Program-made: the position numbers and the translations under genes
The notes under the pieces: generated by a model
Database searches by the model: none
What the model saw: only the letters and a program-made list of their open reading frames with translations
Told to the model about the DNA's origin: nothing
Shown: piece by piece, positions 1 to 9,347 of the stretch
How the letters are laid out: the number at the start of each line of letters is the position of its first letter
Position numbering within the stretch: position 1 is the first letter of the stretch
NCBI RefSeq assembly: GCF_024138395.1
Contig: NZ_JAMYDU010000002.1
Location: 310,001-374,000 of the forward strand
Direction of reading: 5' to 3'
DNA from: Pseudomonas mandelii
GTDB lineage: Bacteria; Pseudomonadota; Gammaproteobacteria; Pseudomonadales; Pseudomonadaceae
DNA: 64,000 nt

Positions 1-466
1 GAAGCATCATACGAATGATTTGAGCTGACTTTGGTTTGAAGAGAGACTTCAGTTCCCTGTTCTCCGAGGGCGGCTTGTCAGTCACTTGATGGTCAATGAA
101 TACACCATCGAACGAAACCCAGGAATTACCCTCCAGATCCAGATATCCGACACCTTTTTCCCGACACGCTTGTCTGGCAACGGGCGAAAGATAAGGTGCG
201 ATCACGATAGGTGTAACACCTATGCCTCGCTCGTTCACATAGTCGCGAAGCTGAAGTATGGCTGCGTTTATGAATCTGGGCTGGCCACTTGCTTTCACCT
301 CGCAGGCCAGAGAGTGCGATTTCCCTGATGTGTTTATCTCGACAATGAAGTCGGGAGTCCAGGCTTTTGAAAGCGGGGCAGATTTCAGGCTTTTAATCTC
401 GAGGATCGGTACCTTGCTCAGGAGGTTGTGCAGCGCTTCTCTTGAATGTATTTCGAGCTCTTTCAT
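1..466 (-). CDS. AbiEi-like / restriction-endonuclease-fold protein, N-terminal part (truncated by window edge)
   Basis: An open frame reads leftwards from an ATG at 466 and runs off the window with no stop, giving about 155 residues (start MKELEIHSREALHNLL). The N-terminal third contains TPDFIVEI followed by ACEVKASG, a PD-(D/E)xK-like pattern as in restriction-endonuclease-like folds. A central GVGYLDLEGN motif and a later basic LKSLFKPKSAQIIRMML segment, probably the start of a winged helix, follow. This order (nuclease-like fold, 'YLDLxGN', then HTH) is what I associate with stand-alone AbiEi-type antitoxin or regulator proteins. The family call is inference from motifs. No partner toxin is visible because the 3' side is outside the window. 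Inverted repeats immediately upstream suggest autoregulation. Base composition is less GC-rich than the neighbours, consistent with an accessory gene. Confidence 0.6.
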   Translation of the reverse strand, partial: MKELEIHSREALHNLLSKVPILEIKSLKSAPLSKAWTPDFIVEINTSGKSHSLACEVKASGQPRFINAAILQLRDYVNERGIGVTPIVIAPYLSPVARQACREKGVGYLDLEGNSWVSFDGVFIDHQVTDKPPSENRELKSLFKPKSAQIIRMML

Positions 467-504
467 TGATTTGACCCTTTTCAACGAATGCTGAAAATAG
501 CCAT

Positions 505-536
505 TTGGGTGAAAATTGTCGAGAATTTTCACCCAA
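505..536. promoter_or_regulatory. 13-bp perfect inverted repeat, operator candidate for the AbiEi-like gene
   Basis: Arms TTGGGTGAAAATT (505-517) and AATTTTCACCCAA (524-536) are exact reverse complements around a 6-nt centre. The site lies 39-70 nt upstream of the leftward start at 466, where a promoter would sit. A weaker dyad, TTTTCA...TGAAAA, lies at 478-497. Inferred to be an operator; no regulator has been tied to it. Confidence 0.5.
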
Positions 537-544
537 TACGATAA

Positions 545-562
545 TTTCAACGACTGTTGAAA
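545..562. promoter_or_regulatory. Second inverted repeat upstream of the AbiEi-like gene
   Basis: TTTCAAC (545-551) and GTTGAAA (556-562) are exact reverse complements around GACT. It shares the TTCA/TGAA core with the dyad at 478-497, so the two may flank the longer palindrome at 505-536 as related half-sites. Confidence 0.35.
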
Positions 563-814
563 TCGAGTAAATACTGAAATGTGAAAACGCGCGTACTGCT
601 AACCCAGCTTCCGCCATTTGTCGATGAGCCGCACAGCGAGCCATCTATTGATCAGCGCAAATACCAACATCACCTAGACGACCTCACGTAAAGGGAGCGA
701 TCCACGTCGAAGTATTAAAGGTCCACCTGCTGCCACGAATGATGCTAACGGCGGCCGGTAGGTTGACGTAACAAGTGCCATGAAGGCGCTTGTCAGGGGC
801 AGGGCGCACCCGAG

Positions 815-946
815 TTAAGCATCAAATACCTTTCCTCGGCTGCGTTTTCTCGCTTGCGGGCCTGACTGTTTTTCATCCATCTTGAACATGAAAGTGGTCA
901 GTGTCAGCAGCGAACCGCTGACCGCGACGATGTCACTGAACGGCAT
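815..946 (-). CDS. Possible 43-residue small protein with one hydrophobic segment
   Basis: ATG at 946 to TAA at 815-817 gives a 43-residue frame. It begins MPFSDIVAVSGSLLTLTTFM and ends in a basic, lysine/arginine-rich tail. The hydrophobic N-terminal half followed by positive charges would suit a small inner-membrane protein. Support is thin: there is only an AGGA about 10 nt upstream, no homologue comes to mind, and it could be a chance ORF. It lies on the same strand as the zinc-ribbon gene, 63 nt downstream of it. Confidence 0.25.
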   Translation of the reverse strand: MPFSDIVAVSGSLLTLTTFMFKMDEKQSGPQARKRSRGKVFDA

Positions 947-1009
947 TCAAACCAAGCGTCCTGGGGCGTCGATCATGAACGAAGATCTGCATGGCTCAGT
1001 CCTCCAGGA

Positions 1010-1267
1010 TTATTCTTTGCTGGTGCTACCGAATGTGGCCTTTTTGATCCCGACGGGTTTATTGGCTTTCTCCGGGTACGGATCAATAGCGGCATCGCCC
1101 TGACCGGTCAGAATTTTCCAGGCATGACGGGTATGGGGGGTTTTCCGGATTTGCGGGCACGGTGGCATCGAGGTCTTGGCTTGATTCGAGTATTCGTGAC
1201 CGCAATCGACGCAGGCATAGGTGCCAGGGGAAACATCGCTGCCATAGGGAGCGTAATCTTTTTGCAT
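1010..1267 (-). CDS. Small zinc-ribbon protein, function unknown
   Basis: This 85-residue protein starts at an ATG with AGGAGA nine nt upstream. It has a CVDCGHEY knuckle (Cys19, Cys22) and a third Cys37 in a PPCPQ turn; a fourth ligand could be His45 or His48, since no fourth cysteine is present. The TYACVDCG...PPCP layout resembles short zinc-ribbon/rubredoxin-like proteins common in Pseudomonas. The C-terminal 20 residues are lysine-rich and low in structure. I do not recognise a specific function; nucleic-acid or protein binding is the generic expectation. It stands alone, with a long gap before argB that contains a degraded REP element. Confidence 0.7.
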   Translation of the reverse strand: MQKDYAPYGSDVSPGTYACVDCGHEYSNQAKTSMPPCPQIRKTPHTRHAWKILTGQGDAAIDPYPEKANKPVGIKKATFGSTSKE

Positions 1268-1366
1268 GGTAAATCTCCTGTGAAGACAGGGAAGATCCTA
1301 TGCAGATTGCTTCCTTCGCGATGTCGGACGTTTCGCCCAATCAGGTCAGGCGTTTCCTGCGCGCAT

Positions 1367-1457
1367 AAAAAAGATCGCAGACTTCGTCGGTTCCTACAGG
1401 GTTTTCGTACATCCGAAAATCCGCTGTCGTAGGCGCTGTCGAAGGCTGCGATTTTTT
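1367..1457. repeat. Degenerate REP pair, 'GCAGCCTgcGGCAGCTCC' family
   Basis: AAAAGATCGCAG... on the left and ...GTAGGCGCTGTCGAAGGCTG on the right are inverted copies of the family also seen at 4007, 18258 and 50019, here with several mismatches. It sits just downstream of argB. Confidence 0.6.
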
Positions 1458-1467
1458 AAGGTTTGAA

Positions 1468-2373
<906 letters not shown>

Positions 2374-2390
2374 TCAGGGCTCCGGGTGAA

Positions 2391-3788
2391 TCAAAACGGT
2401 AGTTGGAGATCAGGTGCAACGCGTTTCAGCTGGACGTGGAACACATCCTTGATGCGCTGCAATTCAGCCTCGTCATCGGCCTCGAAGCGCAGCACCAGCA
2501 CCGGTGTGGTGTTGGAGGCGCGAACCAGGCCCCAGCCTTTGGCATAGTCGACTCGCACGCCGTCAATGGTGGTCAGGTCGGCGCCTTCACCCCATTGCGC
2601 ATCGTGCAATGCATCAATGATGCTGAATTTGCTCTCTTCGGTCACATGGATATTGATCTCTGGCGTAGAAATATCGTTCGGGAAGGTCGCGAACAGCTCT
2701 TCCGCGGTGGATTTTTCCTTGCTGAGGATCTCCAGCAGCCGCGCGGCGCTGTAAATACCATCGTCGAAACCGAACCAGCGTTCCTTGAAGAAAATATGCC
2801 CGCTCATTTCACCGGCCAATAGGGCGCCGGTTTGTTTCATTTTCTTTTTGATCAACGAGTGACCAGTCTTCCACATTAGCGGGCGACCGCCGTATTCCTT
2901 GATCAATGGTGTCAGGCGGCGGGTGCATTTGACGTCGAAGATGATCTCCGCATCCGGATTGCGTGCCACGACGTCGCGGGCGAACAGCATCAGCAGGCGG
3001 TCCGGGTAGACGATGCTGCCGGTATTGGTAACGACGCCTACACGGTCGCCGTCGCCGTCGAAAGCCAGGCCCAGGTCGGCGTTGGTTTCCTTGACCTTGG
3101 CGATCAGGTCCACGAGGTTTTCAGGCTTGCCCGGGTCCGGATGGTGGTTCGGGAAATTGCCATCGACTTCGCAGAACAGCGGGATGACTTCGCAGTTCAG
3201 GGCTTCGATCAGCTGCGGGGCGATCACGCCGGCCGCGCCGTTACCGCAATCGACCACCACTTTCAGGCGGCGTGCGAGTTTAATGTCCTGGACGATTTCG
3301 GTGTTGTAGCGGTCGAGGATCTCGACCTTGGTGATGCTGCCCTTGCCGCTGCTCAGGTTGTTGGTCTTGAGGCGTTCGTGCAGGGCCTGGATCTGTTCGT
3401 TGGCCAGCGTGTCGCCAGCAATGACGATCTTGAAGCCGTTGTAATTCGACGGGTTGTGGCTGCCGGTGAGCATGACCCCGGATTTGCCGGCCAGTACGTT
3501 GGCGGCGTAGTACAGCGCAGGGGTTGGCACCAGGCCGACGTCGCTGACGTGGCAGCCGCTGTCGGCCAGGCCCTGGATCAGTTGTTCCACCAGTTCCGGG
3601 CCGGACAGGCGACCGTCGCGGCCGACGGACACATTGGGTTCGTTCTGGGCCAGGCTCTGGGAGCCGATGGCGCGACCAAGCCAATAAGCGGTTTCAGCGT
3701 TCAAGAATTCCGGGACGGTGCCGCGAATATCGTAGGCGCGGAAGATGCTGTCGGGGAACTTGGGTGCGACTTGGGCTGGGGTGCTCAT
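2391..3788 (-). CDS. algC: Phosphomannomutase/phosphoglucomutase AlgC
   Basis: This 465-residue cytoplasmic enzyme interconverts hexose 1- and 6-phosphates, feeding alginate, LPS and rhamnose precursors. The start MSTPAQ at 3788 gives the usual family length; an in-frame upstream extension to 3977 reads into REP sequence and is rejected. The phosphoserine loop TGSHNP carries Ser110, the metal loop DGDGDR is present, and the sugar-binding GEMSGH and C-terminal phosphate-binding RASNTTP loops are visible. It stands 17 nt upstream of argB. The 321-nt gap to dut contains a REP element, so algC may have its own promoter there. I could not identify an AlgR box in that gap. Confidence 0.97.
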   Translation of the reverse strand: MSTPAQVAPKFPDSIFRAYDIRGTVPEFLNAETAYWLGRAIGSQSLAQNEPNVSVGRDGRLSGPELVEQLIQGLADSGCHVSDVGLVPTPALYYAANVLAGKSGVMLTGSHNPSNYNGFKIVIAGDTLANEQIQALHERLKTNNLSSGKGSITKVEILDRYNTEIVQDIKLARRLKVVVDCGNGAAGVIAPQLIEALNCEVIPLFCEVDGNFPNHHPDPGKPENLVDLIAKVKETNADLGLAFDGDGDRVGVVTNTGSIVYPDRLLMLFARDVVARNPDAEIIFDVKCTRRLTPLIKEYGGRPLMWKTGHSLIKKKMKQTGALLAGEMSGHIFFKERWFGFDDGIYSAARLLEILSKEKSTAEELFATFPNDISTPEINIHVTEESKFSIIDALHDAQWGEGADLTTIDGVRVDYAKGWGLVRASNTTPVLVLRFEADDEAELQRIKDVFHVQLKRVAPDLQLPF

Positions 3789-4006
3789 CTGTAGGAATGC
3801 TCCATCTCGAAAGTGGCTGGACCTGCCGGCGAAGAACTCGTCGGCTGGCTCGGACTGAAGGGTATGACGGCGTTTTCCACCGAGAGTTCGTGGTGTGTAA
3901 AGGCCATGCCACCTGCGTTTGCGAGGTAATGACCAGCCAATGCCTTGATTTTCGGGGCTAAATCTTGCAGATGACAATTTGAATTTGTGGAGAGCAACCC
4001 TTGCCC

Positions 4007-4090
4007 TCTGTAGGCGCTGCCGAAGGCTGCGATCTTTTGATCTTGATCTTTAAAGTCAAAAGATCGCAGCCTGCGGCAGCTCCTACAGGG
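4007..4090. repeat. REP doublet (REPIN), 'GGCAGCTCCTAC' family
   Basis: CTGTAGGCGCTGCCGAAGG... and ...CCTGCGGCAGCTCCTACAG face each other around a short spacer, each with its own hairpin. It occupies most of the 321-nt gap between algC and dut; the remainder (3789-4006) shows no gene. Confidence 0.85.
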
Positions 4091-4109
4091 GTTTAGCGTT
4101 TCTACCGGG

Positions 4110-4565
4110 TCATTTGGTGCCGGAATGTCCGAAACCGCCGGTACCACGCTGGGTTTCGACGAACTCTTCGACCATCTCAAAATGCGCTTGAACCACCGGT
4201 ACCAACACCAGTTGGGCCAGGCGCTCGCCTACCACCATGTTGAAATCGGTCTGGCCACGGTTCCAGCACGACACCATCAGCGGGCCTTGGTAATCGGAGT
4301 CGATCAAACCGACCAGATTGCCCAGCACGATGCCGTGCTTATGGCCCAGGCCTGAGCGCGGCAGAATCAGCGCGGCCAAACCTGGATCGCCAATGTAGAC
4401 AGACAAACCGGTCGGAATCAGCAGAGTTTCGCCCGGCTTGATGACGGTGTCTTTTTCCAGCATGGCGCGCAGGTCGAGGCCGGCGGAGCCAGGCGTGGCG
4501 TACTGGGGCAACGGGAATTCGGTACCGATGCGTGGGTCGAGGATCTTGGCTTGCAAAGCGTGCAT
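4110..4565 (-). CDS. dut: dUTP diphosphatase Dut
   Basis: This 151-residue trimeric enzyme hydrolyses dUTP to dUMP and pyrophosphate, limiting uracil in DNA and supplying dTMP synthesis. The conserved motifs are in order: [30 protein letters not shown] with the catalytic Asp, GERLAQLV, and the C-terminal [10 protein letters not shown] arm that closes over the nucleotide. Length is normal. It starts 5 nt after the coaBC stop, so it belongs to the same leftward transcript. Confidence 0.97.
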   Translation of the reverse strand: MHALQAKILDPRIGTEFPLPQYATPGSAGLDLRAMLEKDTVIKPGETLLIPTGLSVYIGDPGLAALILPRSGLGHKHGIVLGNLVGLIDSDYQGPLMVSCWNRGQTDFNMVVGERLAQLVLVPVVQAHFEMVEEFVETQRGTGGFGHSGTK

Positions 4566-4570
4566 GTAAA

Positions 4571-5779
4571 TTAAACCTGGTTCAGACGTTCGGCGATAAA
4601 AGTGATCAGCTGGCGAGCGATTTTGCTCTTGCTGGTCTGGGCGAAAAGTGTGGCGTGCAGCTCACGGTCGATCACGCTGCAGGCGTTTTCTTCGCTGTTG
4701 AAGCCAATGCTCGGGTTCGCGACGTCGTTGGCGACGATCAGATCGAGGTTCTTGTCCTTCAACTTGCGGGCAGCGTAATCGAGGAGGTGTTCGGTTTCGG
4801 CGGCGAAGCCGACACTGAACGGGCGATCGGGACGGGTGGCGATGGTTGCCAGGATGTCTGGGTTACGCACCATCTGTAGCAACAAGCCGTCGCCGTTCGT
4901 AGGATCTTTCTTGAGTTTCTGTGGGGCGACGACTTCCGGACGGTAGTCCGCGACCGCAGCAGAGGCGATGAACAGGTCGCAAGGGATCGCCGCTTCGCAG
5001 GCGGCGAGCATGTCGCGGGCACTGACCACATCGATGCGCGTGACGCGATCCGGGGTCGGCAGGTGCACGGGGCCTGTGATCAGGGTCACGCGGGCGCCGG
5101 CTTCTACCGCGGCTTCGGCCAGGGCAAAGCCCATTTTCCCGGAGCTGTGGTTGGTGATGTAGCGCACCGGGTCGATGTTTTCCTGGGTCGGGCCGGCGGT
5201 GATCAGCACGTGTTTGCCGGTCAGCGCCTGGCGCTGGAAGCAGTCTGCCGCGCACTGCGCGAGGTCGTTGGCTTCGAGCATGCGGCCCATGCCGACGTCG
5301 CCGCAGGCCTGGCTGCCGGAGGCTGGGCCGAAGACTTTGAGGTTGCGGCTTTCGAGGGTTTGCAAATTGGCCTGGGTCGCCGGGTCGCGCCACATGGCCT
5401 GGTTCATCGCCGGGGCAACCGCGACTACGGCGTCGGTGGCCAGCACCAGCGTGGTCAGCAGGTCGTCGGCAATGCCTTGGGCCAGACGGGCGATCAGGTC
5501 CGCGGTAGCGGGAGCGATCAGCACCAGGTCGGCCCACTTGGCCAGTTCGATGTGGCCCATCGCGGCCTCGGCCGCCGGGTCCAGCAAATCGAGATGGACC
5601 GGATGCCCGGACAACGCCTGCATGGTCAACGGGGTAATGAATTCGCTGCCGCCACGGGTCATGACCACGCGCACTTCGGCGCCCTGGTCGATCAGACGGC
5701 GAACCAGCTCGGCGCTCTTGTAGGCAGCAATGCCGCCGCCGACGCCCAGAACGATGCGTTTCCGATACAGCCGCTGCAT
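4571..5779 (-). CDS. coaBC: Bifunctional phosphopantothenoylcysteine decarboxylase / phosphopantothenate-cysteine ligase CoaBC
   Basis: This 402-residue cytoplasmic protein performs two consecutive steps of coenzyme A synthesis. The N-terminal flavoprotein decarboxylase half begins [15 protein letters not shown] and has the PAMNQAMW substrate loop. The C-terminal CTP-dependent ligase half begins around [19 protein letters not shown] and carries the KLKK motif. Start MQRLYRK at 5779 is chosen because AAAGG precedes it and the two domains then have standard length; an upstream in-frame ATG at 5848 would overlap the radC promoter side. It is divergent from radC and drives dut downstream. Confidence 0.95.
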   Translation of the reverse strand: MQRLYRKRIVLGVGGGIAAYKSAELVRRLIDQGAEVRVVMTRGGSEFITPLTMQALSGHPVHLDLLDPAAEAAMGHIELAKWADLVLIAPATADLIARLAQGIADDLLTTLVLATDAVVAVAPAMNQAMWRDPATQANLQTLESRNLKVFGPASGSQACGDVGMGRMLEANDLAQCAADCFQRQALTGKHVLITAGPTQENIDPVRYITNHSSGKMGFALAEAAVEAGARVTLITGPVHLPTPDRVTRIDVVSARDMLAACEAAIPCDLFIASAAVADYRPEVVAPQKLKKDPTNGDGLLLQMVRNPDILATIATRPDRPFSVGFAAETEHLLDYAARKLKDKNLDLIVANDVANPSIGFNSEENACSVIDRELHATLFAQTSKSKIARQLITFIAERLNQV

Positions 5780-5914
5780 AGGTCTGCCTTTCATTTCGTT
5801 GATGACTGCTTGGCGATACCCCCTCCCCAGGGATGAATTCGCCAGCAAAAAAGATGGGCTACGATATCACAGCGTCCGCTATGGAACAGCGGCGCCCACA
5901 GACATGGAGGTGTT

Positions 5915-6589
5915 ATGAGCATTCGCGATTGGCCGGCGGCGGAGCGGCCGCGGGAGAAGTTACTTGAGCAGGGTTCGGCGAGTCTTTCCGACGCCGAGCT
6001 GCTGGCAATCTTTCTACGGACCGGCGTATCCGGCAAAAGCGCGGTCGATCTGGCGCGACACCTGCTGCATCAATTTGGCAGTCTGCGCACCTTGCTGGAG
6101 GCCGATCAGCCGACCTTCAGCGGTCAGCTTGGGCTGGGGCCGGCAAAGTTCGCCCAGTTGCAGGCAGTGCTGGAAATGGCGCGGCGGCATTTGGCTGAGC
6201 GTTTGCGTCACAAGTCGGTGCTGGAAAATCCATTGGCGGTGCGTGACTACCTCAAGTCGATGCTGCGCCATGAGCCCCACGAGGTGTTTGGTTGCCTGTT
6301 TCTCGATTCCAAACACCGGGTGCTGGCCTTTGAGGCGCTGTTTCGCGGCTCCATCGACACCACCAGCGTCTATCCTCGGCAGGTGGTCAAGCGTGCCCTG
6401 GCTCACAACGCCGCAGCGCTGATCCTCTGCCACAACCACCCGTCGGGCAATCCCGACCCCAGTCAGGCCGACCGAATGCTGACCAAGCGCCTGCAAGAGG
6501 CCCTGGACCTGATCGATGTGCGGGTGCTCGACCATTTCATCGTTGGGGACGGCGATCCACTGTCCATGGCGGAGTATGGGTGGATGTGA
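5915..6589 (+). CDS. radC: RadC/YicR family JAB-domain protein
   Basis: This 224-residue protein has a tandem helix-hairpin-helix-like N-terminus ([12 protein letters not shown]) and a C-terminal JAB/MPN domain with the full metalloprotease signature, [15 protein letters not shown]. It is named DNA repair protein RadC historically, but the biochemical activity of chromosomal copies is not established. A strong GGAGGT lies 5 nt before the ATG. It is divergently transcribed from coaBC, with the short shared region 5780-5914 holding both promoters. Confidence 0.93.
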   Translation: MSIRDWPAAERPREKLLEQGSASLSDAELLAIFLRTGVSGKSAVDLARHLLHQFGSLRTLLEADQPTFSGQLGLGPAKFAQLQAVLEMARRHLAERLRHKSVLENPLAVRDYLKSMLRHEPHEVFGCLFLDSKHRVLAFEALFRGSIDTTSVYPRQVVKRALAHNAAALILCHNHPSGNPDPSQADRMLTKRLQEALDLIDVRVLDHFIVGDGDPLSMAEYGWM

Positions 6590-6617
6590 GCGAGGGATAC
6601 GGAGCTAAGTGAGTCCA

Positions 6618-6708
6618 TGTGGGAGCGGGCTTGCTCGCGATGACGTCGGCAAATTCAACATAGTTGTCGCCTGAAAGTCAGCTATCGCGGGCAAGCCCGC
6701 TCCCACAG
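6618..6708. repeat. REP doublet, 'GTGGGAGCGGGCTTGC' family
   Basis: Copies in opposite orientation start at 6619 and end at 6706, separated by a spacer. It fills the convergent gap between radC and the peptide-binding protein gene and could act as a bidirectional terminator. Confidence 0.88.
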
Positions 6709-6723
6709 GTTTTGTATTGGTGC

Positions 6724-8313
6724 TTATGGTTTGAGGACTACCTTGGAGTAATCCTGACGACCGAACGGGCTGACCTGATAGCCCTGCACATCCTTACGTG
6801 TCAGCGCAAACGCCGTCGGGTGAGCCAGTGGCAGCCACAACGCCTGTTGTTGAATCTGCGCCTGAGCCTGCTCGTAGAGCTTGGTGCGCACGCCTTGCTC
6901 GCCGGTGGTCTTGCCGGCGCTGATCAGTTTGTCCAGGTCCGGGTTGCAGTAGCGGGCGAAGTTGGTGCCGGATTTGACTCCCGCGCAGGAAAACTGCGGC
7001 GTGAGGAAGTTGTCCGGATCGCCGTTGTCACCGGCCCAGCCCATGAACAGCAGATCGTGCTCGCCGGCCTTGGCGCGGCGAATCAGTTCGCCCCATTCGA
7101 TCACGCGAATCTCGGCCTGAATGCCGATTTCCGCCAGGTCGGACTGCAGCAATTGCGCGCCGAGGCTTGGGTTTGGGTTTAGCAGACTGCCGGAAGGGCG
7201 GGTCCAGATGGTGGTCTGGAAACCATTCTTGAGCCCGGCCTTGGCCATGAGTACCTTGGCCTTTTCGATGTCATGCGGGTAACCCGGCAAGCCTTTGGCG
7301 TAGCTCCAGGTGTTAGGCGGATACGGGCCATTGGCAGGTTCAGCGGTGTCTTCGAACACGGCCTTGATGTAGTTGGCCTTGTCGAAGGCGAGGTTGATCG
7401 CCTGACGTACTTCGGGTTTGTCCAGCGGCGGATGCTGGCTGTTGATGCCAACGAATGCGGTCATGAAGGCGTCAGTTTTTTCCACCTTCAAAGTCGGCTC
7501 CTGCTTCGCGGCCTGTACGTCCAGCGGTTTGGGCGACAGGGCGATCTGGCACTCGTTGCGGCGCAATTTCTGCAAGCGCACGTTGGCGTCCGGCGTGATG
7601 GCGAAGATCAGCGGGTCTACCGACGGCTTGCCACGGAAATAATCCGGGTTGGCCTTGTAGCGAATCGAGGCGTCTTTCTGGAAGCGCGTGAAGATGAACG
7701 GGCCGCTGCCGATCGGCTGGCTGTTGAGTTTCTCCGGGGTGCCGGCCTTCAGCAGTTTGTCCGCGTACTCGGCTGAATAGATCGAGGCGAAACCCATGCT
7801 CAGGGTGGGCAGGAAAGTCGAGTCCGGATGATCGAGGGTGAAGCGGATGGTAAGCGGGTCCAATGCGTCGATCTTCTTGATCAGCGCGGGTAACTGCATC
7901 GACTGGGCATGCGGGAAGCCGCTCTGGGCAATTTTATGCCATGGGTTCGCCGGGTCGAGCATGCGGTCGAAGCTGAACTTCACATCTTCGGCGGTCAGGT
8001 CACGCGTCGGGCTGAAGTATTCGGTACGGTGAAATTTCACCTGCGGGTGCAACTTGAAGACGTAGGTCAGGCCGTCGGGCGTGACTTCCCAGCTGTCCGC
8101 CAGGCTGGGAATCACTTTGCCGCTGGCCGTGTCGAAGTCCACCAGACTATTCATCAGCACGTCGGCCGAGGCGTTGGTGGTGGTCAGCGAGTTGTATTGC
8201 ACCACATCGAACCCTTCCGGGCTGGCTTCGGTGCAGACGCTCAGGGCGGCGGCATGGGCCAAAGGGCTCAGTAGAAGCGGGGCGAGCAGCAGCGGTAGGG
8301 CAGCGAGGCGCAT
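6724..8313 (-). CDS. Periplasmic peptide-binding protein of an ABC transporter (DppA/OppA family)
   Basis: This 529-residue protein begins with a signal peptide (MRLAALPLLL, cleavage likely after AHA at about residue 22). It continues with a family-5 solute-binding fold: an N-terminal LSVCTEASPEGFD strand, the LADSWEVTPDGLTYVFKLHPQ segment and a central GSGPF motif. Ligand is probably a di- or oligopeptide, inferred from the family only. No permease or ATPase genes lie beside it, so it must use a transporter encoded elsewhere or serve another role. AGGA lies 8 nt before the ATG. It corresponds in position to the PAO1 gene next to rpmB, from memory. Confidence 0.9.
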   Translation of the reverse strand: MRLAALPLLLAPLLLSPLAHAAALSVCTEASPEGFDVVQYNSLTTTNASADVLMNSLVDFDTASGKVIPSLADSWEVTPDGLTYVFKLHPQVKFHRTEYFSPTRDLTAEDVKFSFDRMLDPANPWHKIAQSGFPHAQSMQLPALIKKIDALDPLTIRFTLDHPDSTFLPTLSMGFASIYSAEYADKLLKAGTPEKLNSQPIGSGPFIFTRFQKDASIRYKANPDYFRGKPSVDPLIFAITPDANVRLQKLRRNECQIALSPKPLDVQAAKQEPTLKVEKTDAFMTAFVGINSQHPPLDKPEVRQAINLAFDKANYIKAVFEDTAEPANGPYPPNTWSYAKGLPGYPHDIEKAKVLMAKAGLKNGFQTTIWTRPSGSLLNPNPSLGAQLLQSDLAEIGIQAEIRVIEWGELIRRAKAGEHDLLFMGWAGDNGDPDNFLTPQFSCAGVKSGTNFARYCNPDLDKLISAGKTTGEQGVRTKLYEQAQAQIQQQALWLPLAHPTAFALTRKDVQGYQVSPFGRQDYSKVVLKP

Positions 8314-8580
8314 GGTCGGATTCCTTTACAGATCGAAGGCCCATCTGCAAGTGCAGTCTGGAAAAGGCTTACCCTAGTGGGCTCTTTTGCAAATGACTAT
8401 CCCCTTTTTCATTTTAAGGGGACTATGTGCGTTGTTTTCGGTGAGTGCTGACCGAGGAAAACCCTGATTGGCCTTCTGGCTGATTTTCTGCGACGAGCGG
8501 TCGCCATCGACGACAGCCTTTGTCCAAGGCGCTCTGAGCCCGAAAAGTGGGGTTTTTGTTGATTCAATGCACACCGATTG

Positions 8581-8609
8581 TTGTTGCTCTCTGGTCTTTC
8601 TGGTATAAA
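8581..8609 (+). promoter_or_regulatory. Sigma-70 promoter of rpmB-rpmG
   Basis: TTGTTG (8581-8586) and TATAAA (8604-8609) are separated by exactly 17 nt. Transcription would start near 8616, giving a 5' leader of about 140 nt before rpmB. The rest of the 443-nt gap from 8314 contains only a small hairpin at 8401-8421 (CCCCTT/AAGGGG) and the leftward gene's promoter. Confidence 0.65.
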
Positions 8610-8713
8610 GCAGCGCTCTTTTCTAGGGGCCCGGTTCCTTCACTGTAGGTGTAGCCGGTAAGACCTCTAAAGAAACGCGGCGCCTGGCGCCAAATGACTG
8701 AGAGATTAAGCGG

Positions 8714-8732
8714 CCAACCCATGCCGGGTTGG
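8714..8732 (+). promoter_or_regulatory. Leader hairpin upstream of rpmB
   Basis: CCAACCC (8714-8720) pairs with GGGTTGG (8726-8732) around a 5-nt loop, 25 nt before the rpmB start. A second self-complementary block, GGCGCCTGGCGCC, lies upstream near 8680. Leader structures in ribosomal protein operons often mediate feedback; that role is inference here. Confidence 0.45.
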
Positions 8733-8757
8733 GCATGTGGTTTTAGAGGGCTGAGGC

Positions 8758-8991
8758 ATGTCGAGAGTATGTCAAGTTACCGGTAAGGGTCCGGTGACTG
8801 GGAATAACATTTCCCACGCAAACAACAAAACCCGTCGTCGTTTCCTGCCGAACCTGCAGCATCACCGCTTCTGGGTTGAAGAAGAGAAACGTTTCGTGCG
8901 TCTGCGCGTATCTGCCAAAGGCATGCGTATCATCGACAAGCGTGGCATTACTGTCGTGCTGGCCGAAATCCGCAAAGCTGGCAAGATCTAA
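8758..8991 (+). CDS. rpmB: 50S ribosomal protein L28
   Basis: This 77-residue basic protein of the large ribosomal subunit begins [17 protein letters not shown] and contains the conserved [16 protein letters not shown] region. Length is standard. The Cys5 form has a single cysteine, so it is not a four-cysteine zinc-binding L28. It is first gene of a two-gene operon with rpmG 11 nt downstream. Confidence 0.98.
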   Translation: MSRVCQVTGKGPVTGNNISHANNKTRRRFLPNLQHHRFWVEEEKRFVRLRVSAKGMRIIDKRGITVVLAEIRKAGKI

Positions 8992-9002
8992 GGGAGCTAA
9001 TC

Positions 9003-9158
9003 ATGCGTGAATTGATTCGTTTGATTTCGAGCGCCGGTACTGGTCACTTCTACACTACCGACAAGAACAAGCGCACTACGCCGGACAAAATCGAGATCAA
9101 GAAATTTGATCCGGTTGTTCGCAAGCACGTGATCTACAAAGAAGGCAAAATCAAGTAA
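9003..9158 (+). CDS. rpmG: 50S ribosomal protein L33
   Basis: This 51-residue protein begins [16 protein letters not shown], contains [15 protein letters not shown] and ends VIYKEGKIK. It has no cysteines, so it is the zinc-independent (C-minus) form of L33. AGGGAG lies 7 nt before the ATG. It is co-transcribed with rpmB and followed by a strong terminator. Confidence 0.98.
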   Translation: MRELIRLISSAGTGHFYTTDKNKRTTPDKIEIKKFDPVVRKHVIYKEGKIK

Positions 9159-9177
9159 TTGATTTTTCCCTCTTACG

Positions 9178-9212
9178 AAAAAGGCCCGTATCGCGAGATA
9201 CGGGCCTTTTTT
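9178..9212 (+). terminator. Rho-independent terminator of rpmB-rpmG
   Basis: A 15-bp stem (AAAAAGGCCCGTATC and its complement) around GCGA ends in a run of six T. It is the clearest terminator in the first 10 kb and could act on both strands. Confidence 0.93.
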
Positions 9213-9240
9213 GTTGCCTGTGGATTTTGTGTTGTCTGGC

Positions 9241-9329
9241 TGGGCCTCATCGCGGGCAAGCCACGCTCCCACAGGTTTTGTGATTGACACAGATCCTTGT
9301 GGGAGCGGGCTTGCCCGCGATGAGGCCCA
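9241..9329. repeat. REP doublet, 'GTGGGAGCGGGCTTGC' family
   Basis: The two outward ends TGGGCCTCATCGCGGG and CCCGCGATGAGGCCCA are exact complements, with slightly diverged inner hairpins. It fills the convergent gap between rpmG and the cupin gene. Confidence 0.88.
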
Positions 9330-9347
9330 GCCAGACAACACAAATCC

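Larger units (their letters stand above)
467..814. other. Non-coding stretch between the AbiEi-like gene and the next small ORF
   Basis: Apart from the palindromes at 478-562 I see no convincing coding frame. Short ORFs here lack ribosome binding sites and recognisable motifs. It looks like the promoter region of the leftward gene plus decayed sequence. Confidence 0.4.

Noticed and set aside
3789..3977. 63-residue N-terminal extension of algC
   Set aside because: The extension has no homology to the family; MSTPAQ at 3788 gives the standard 465 residues.
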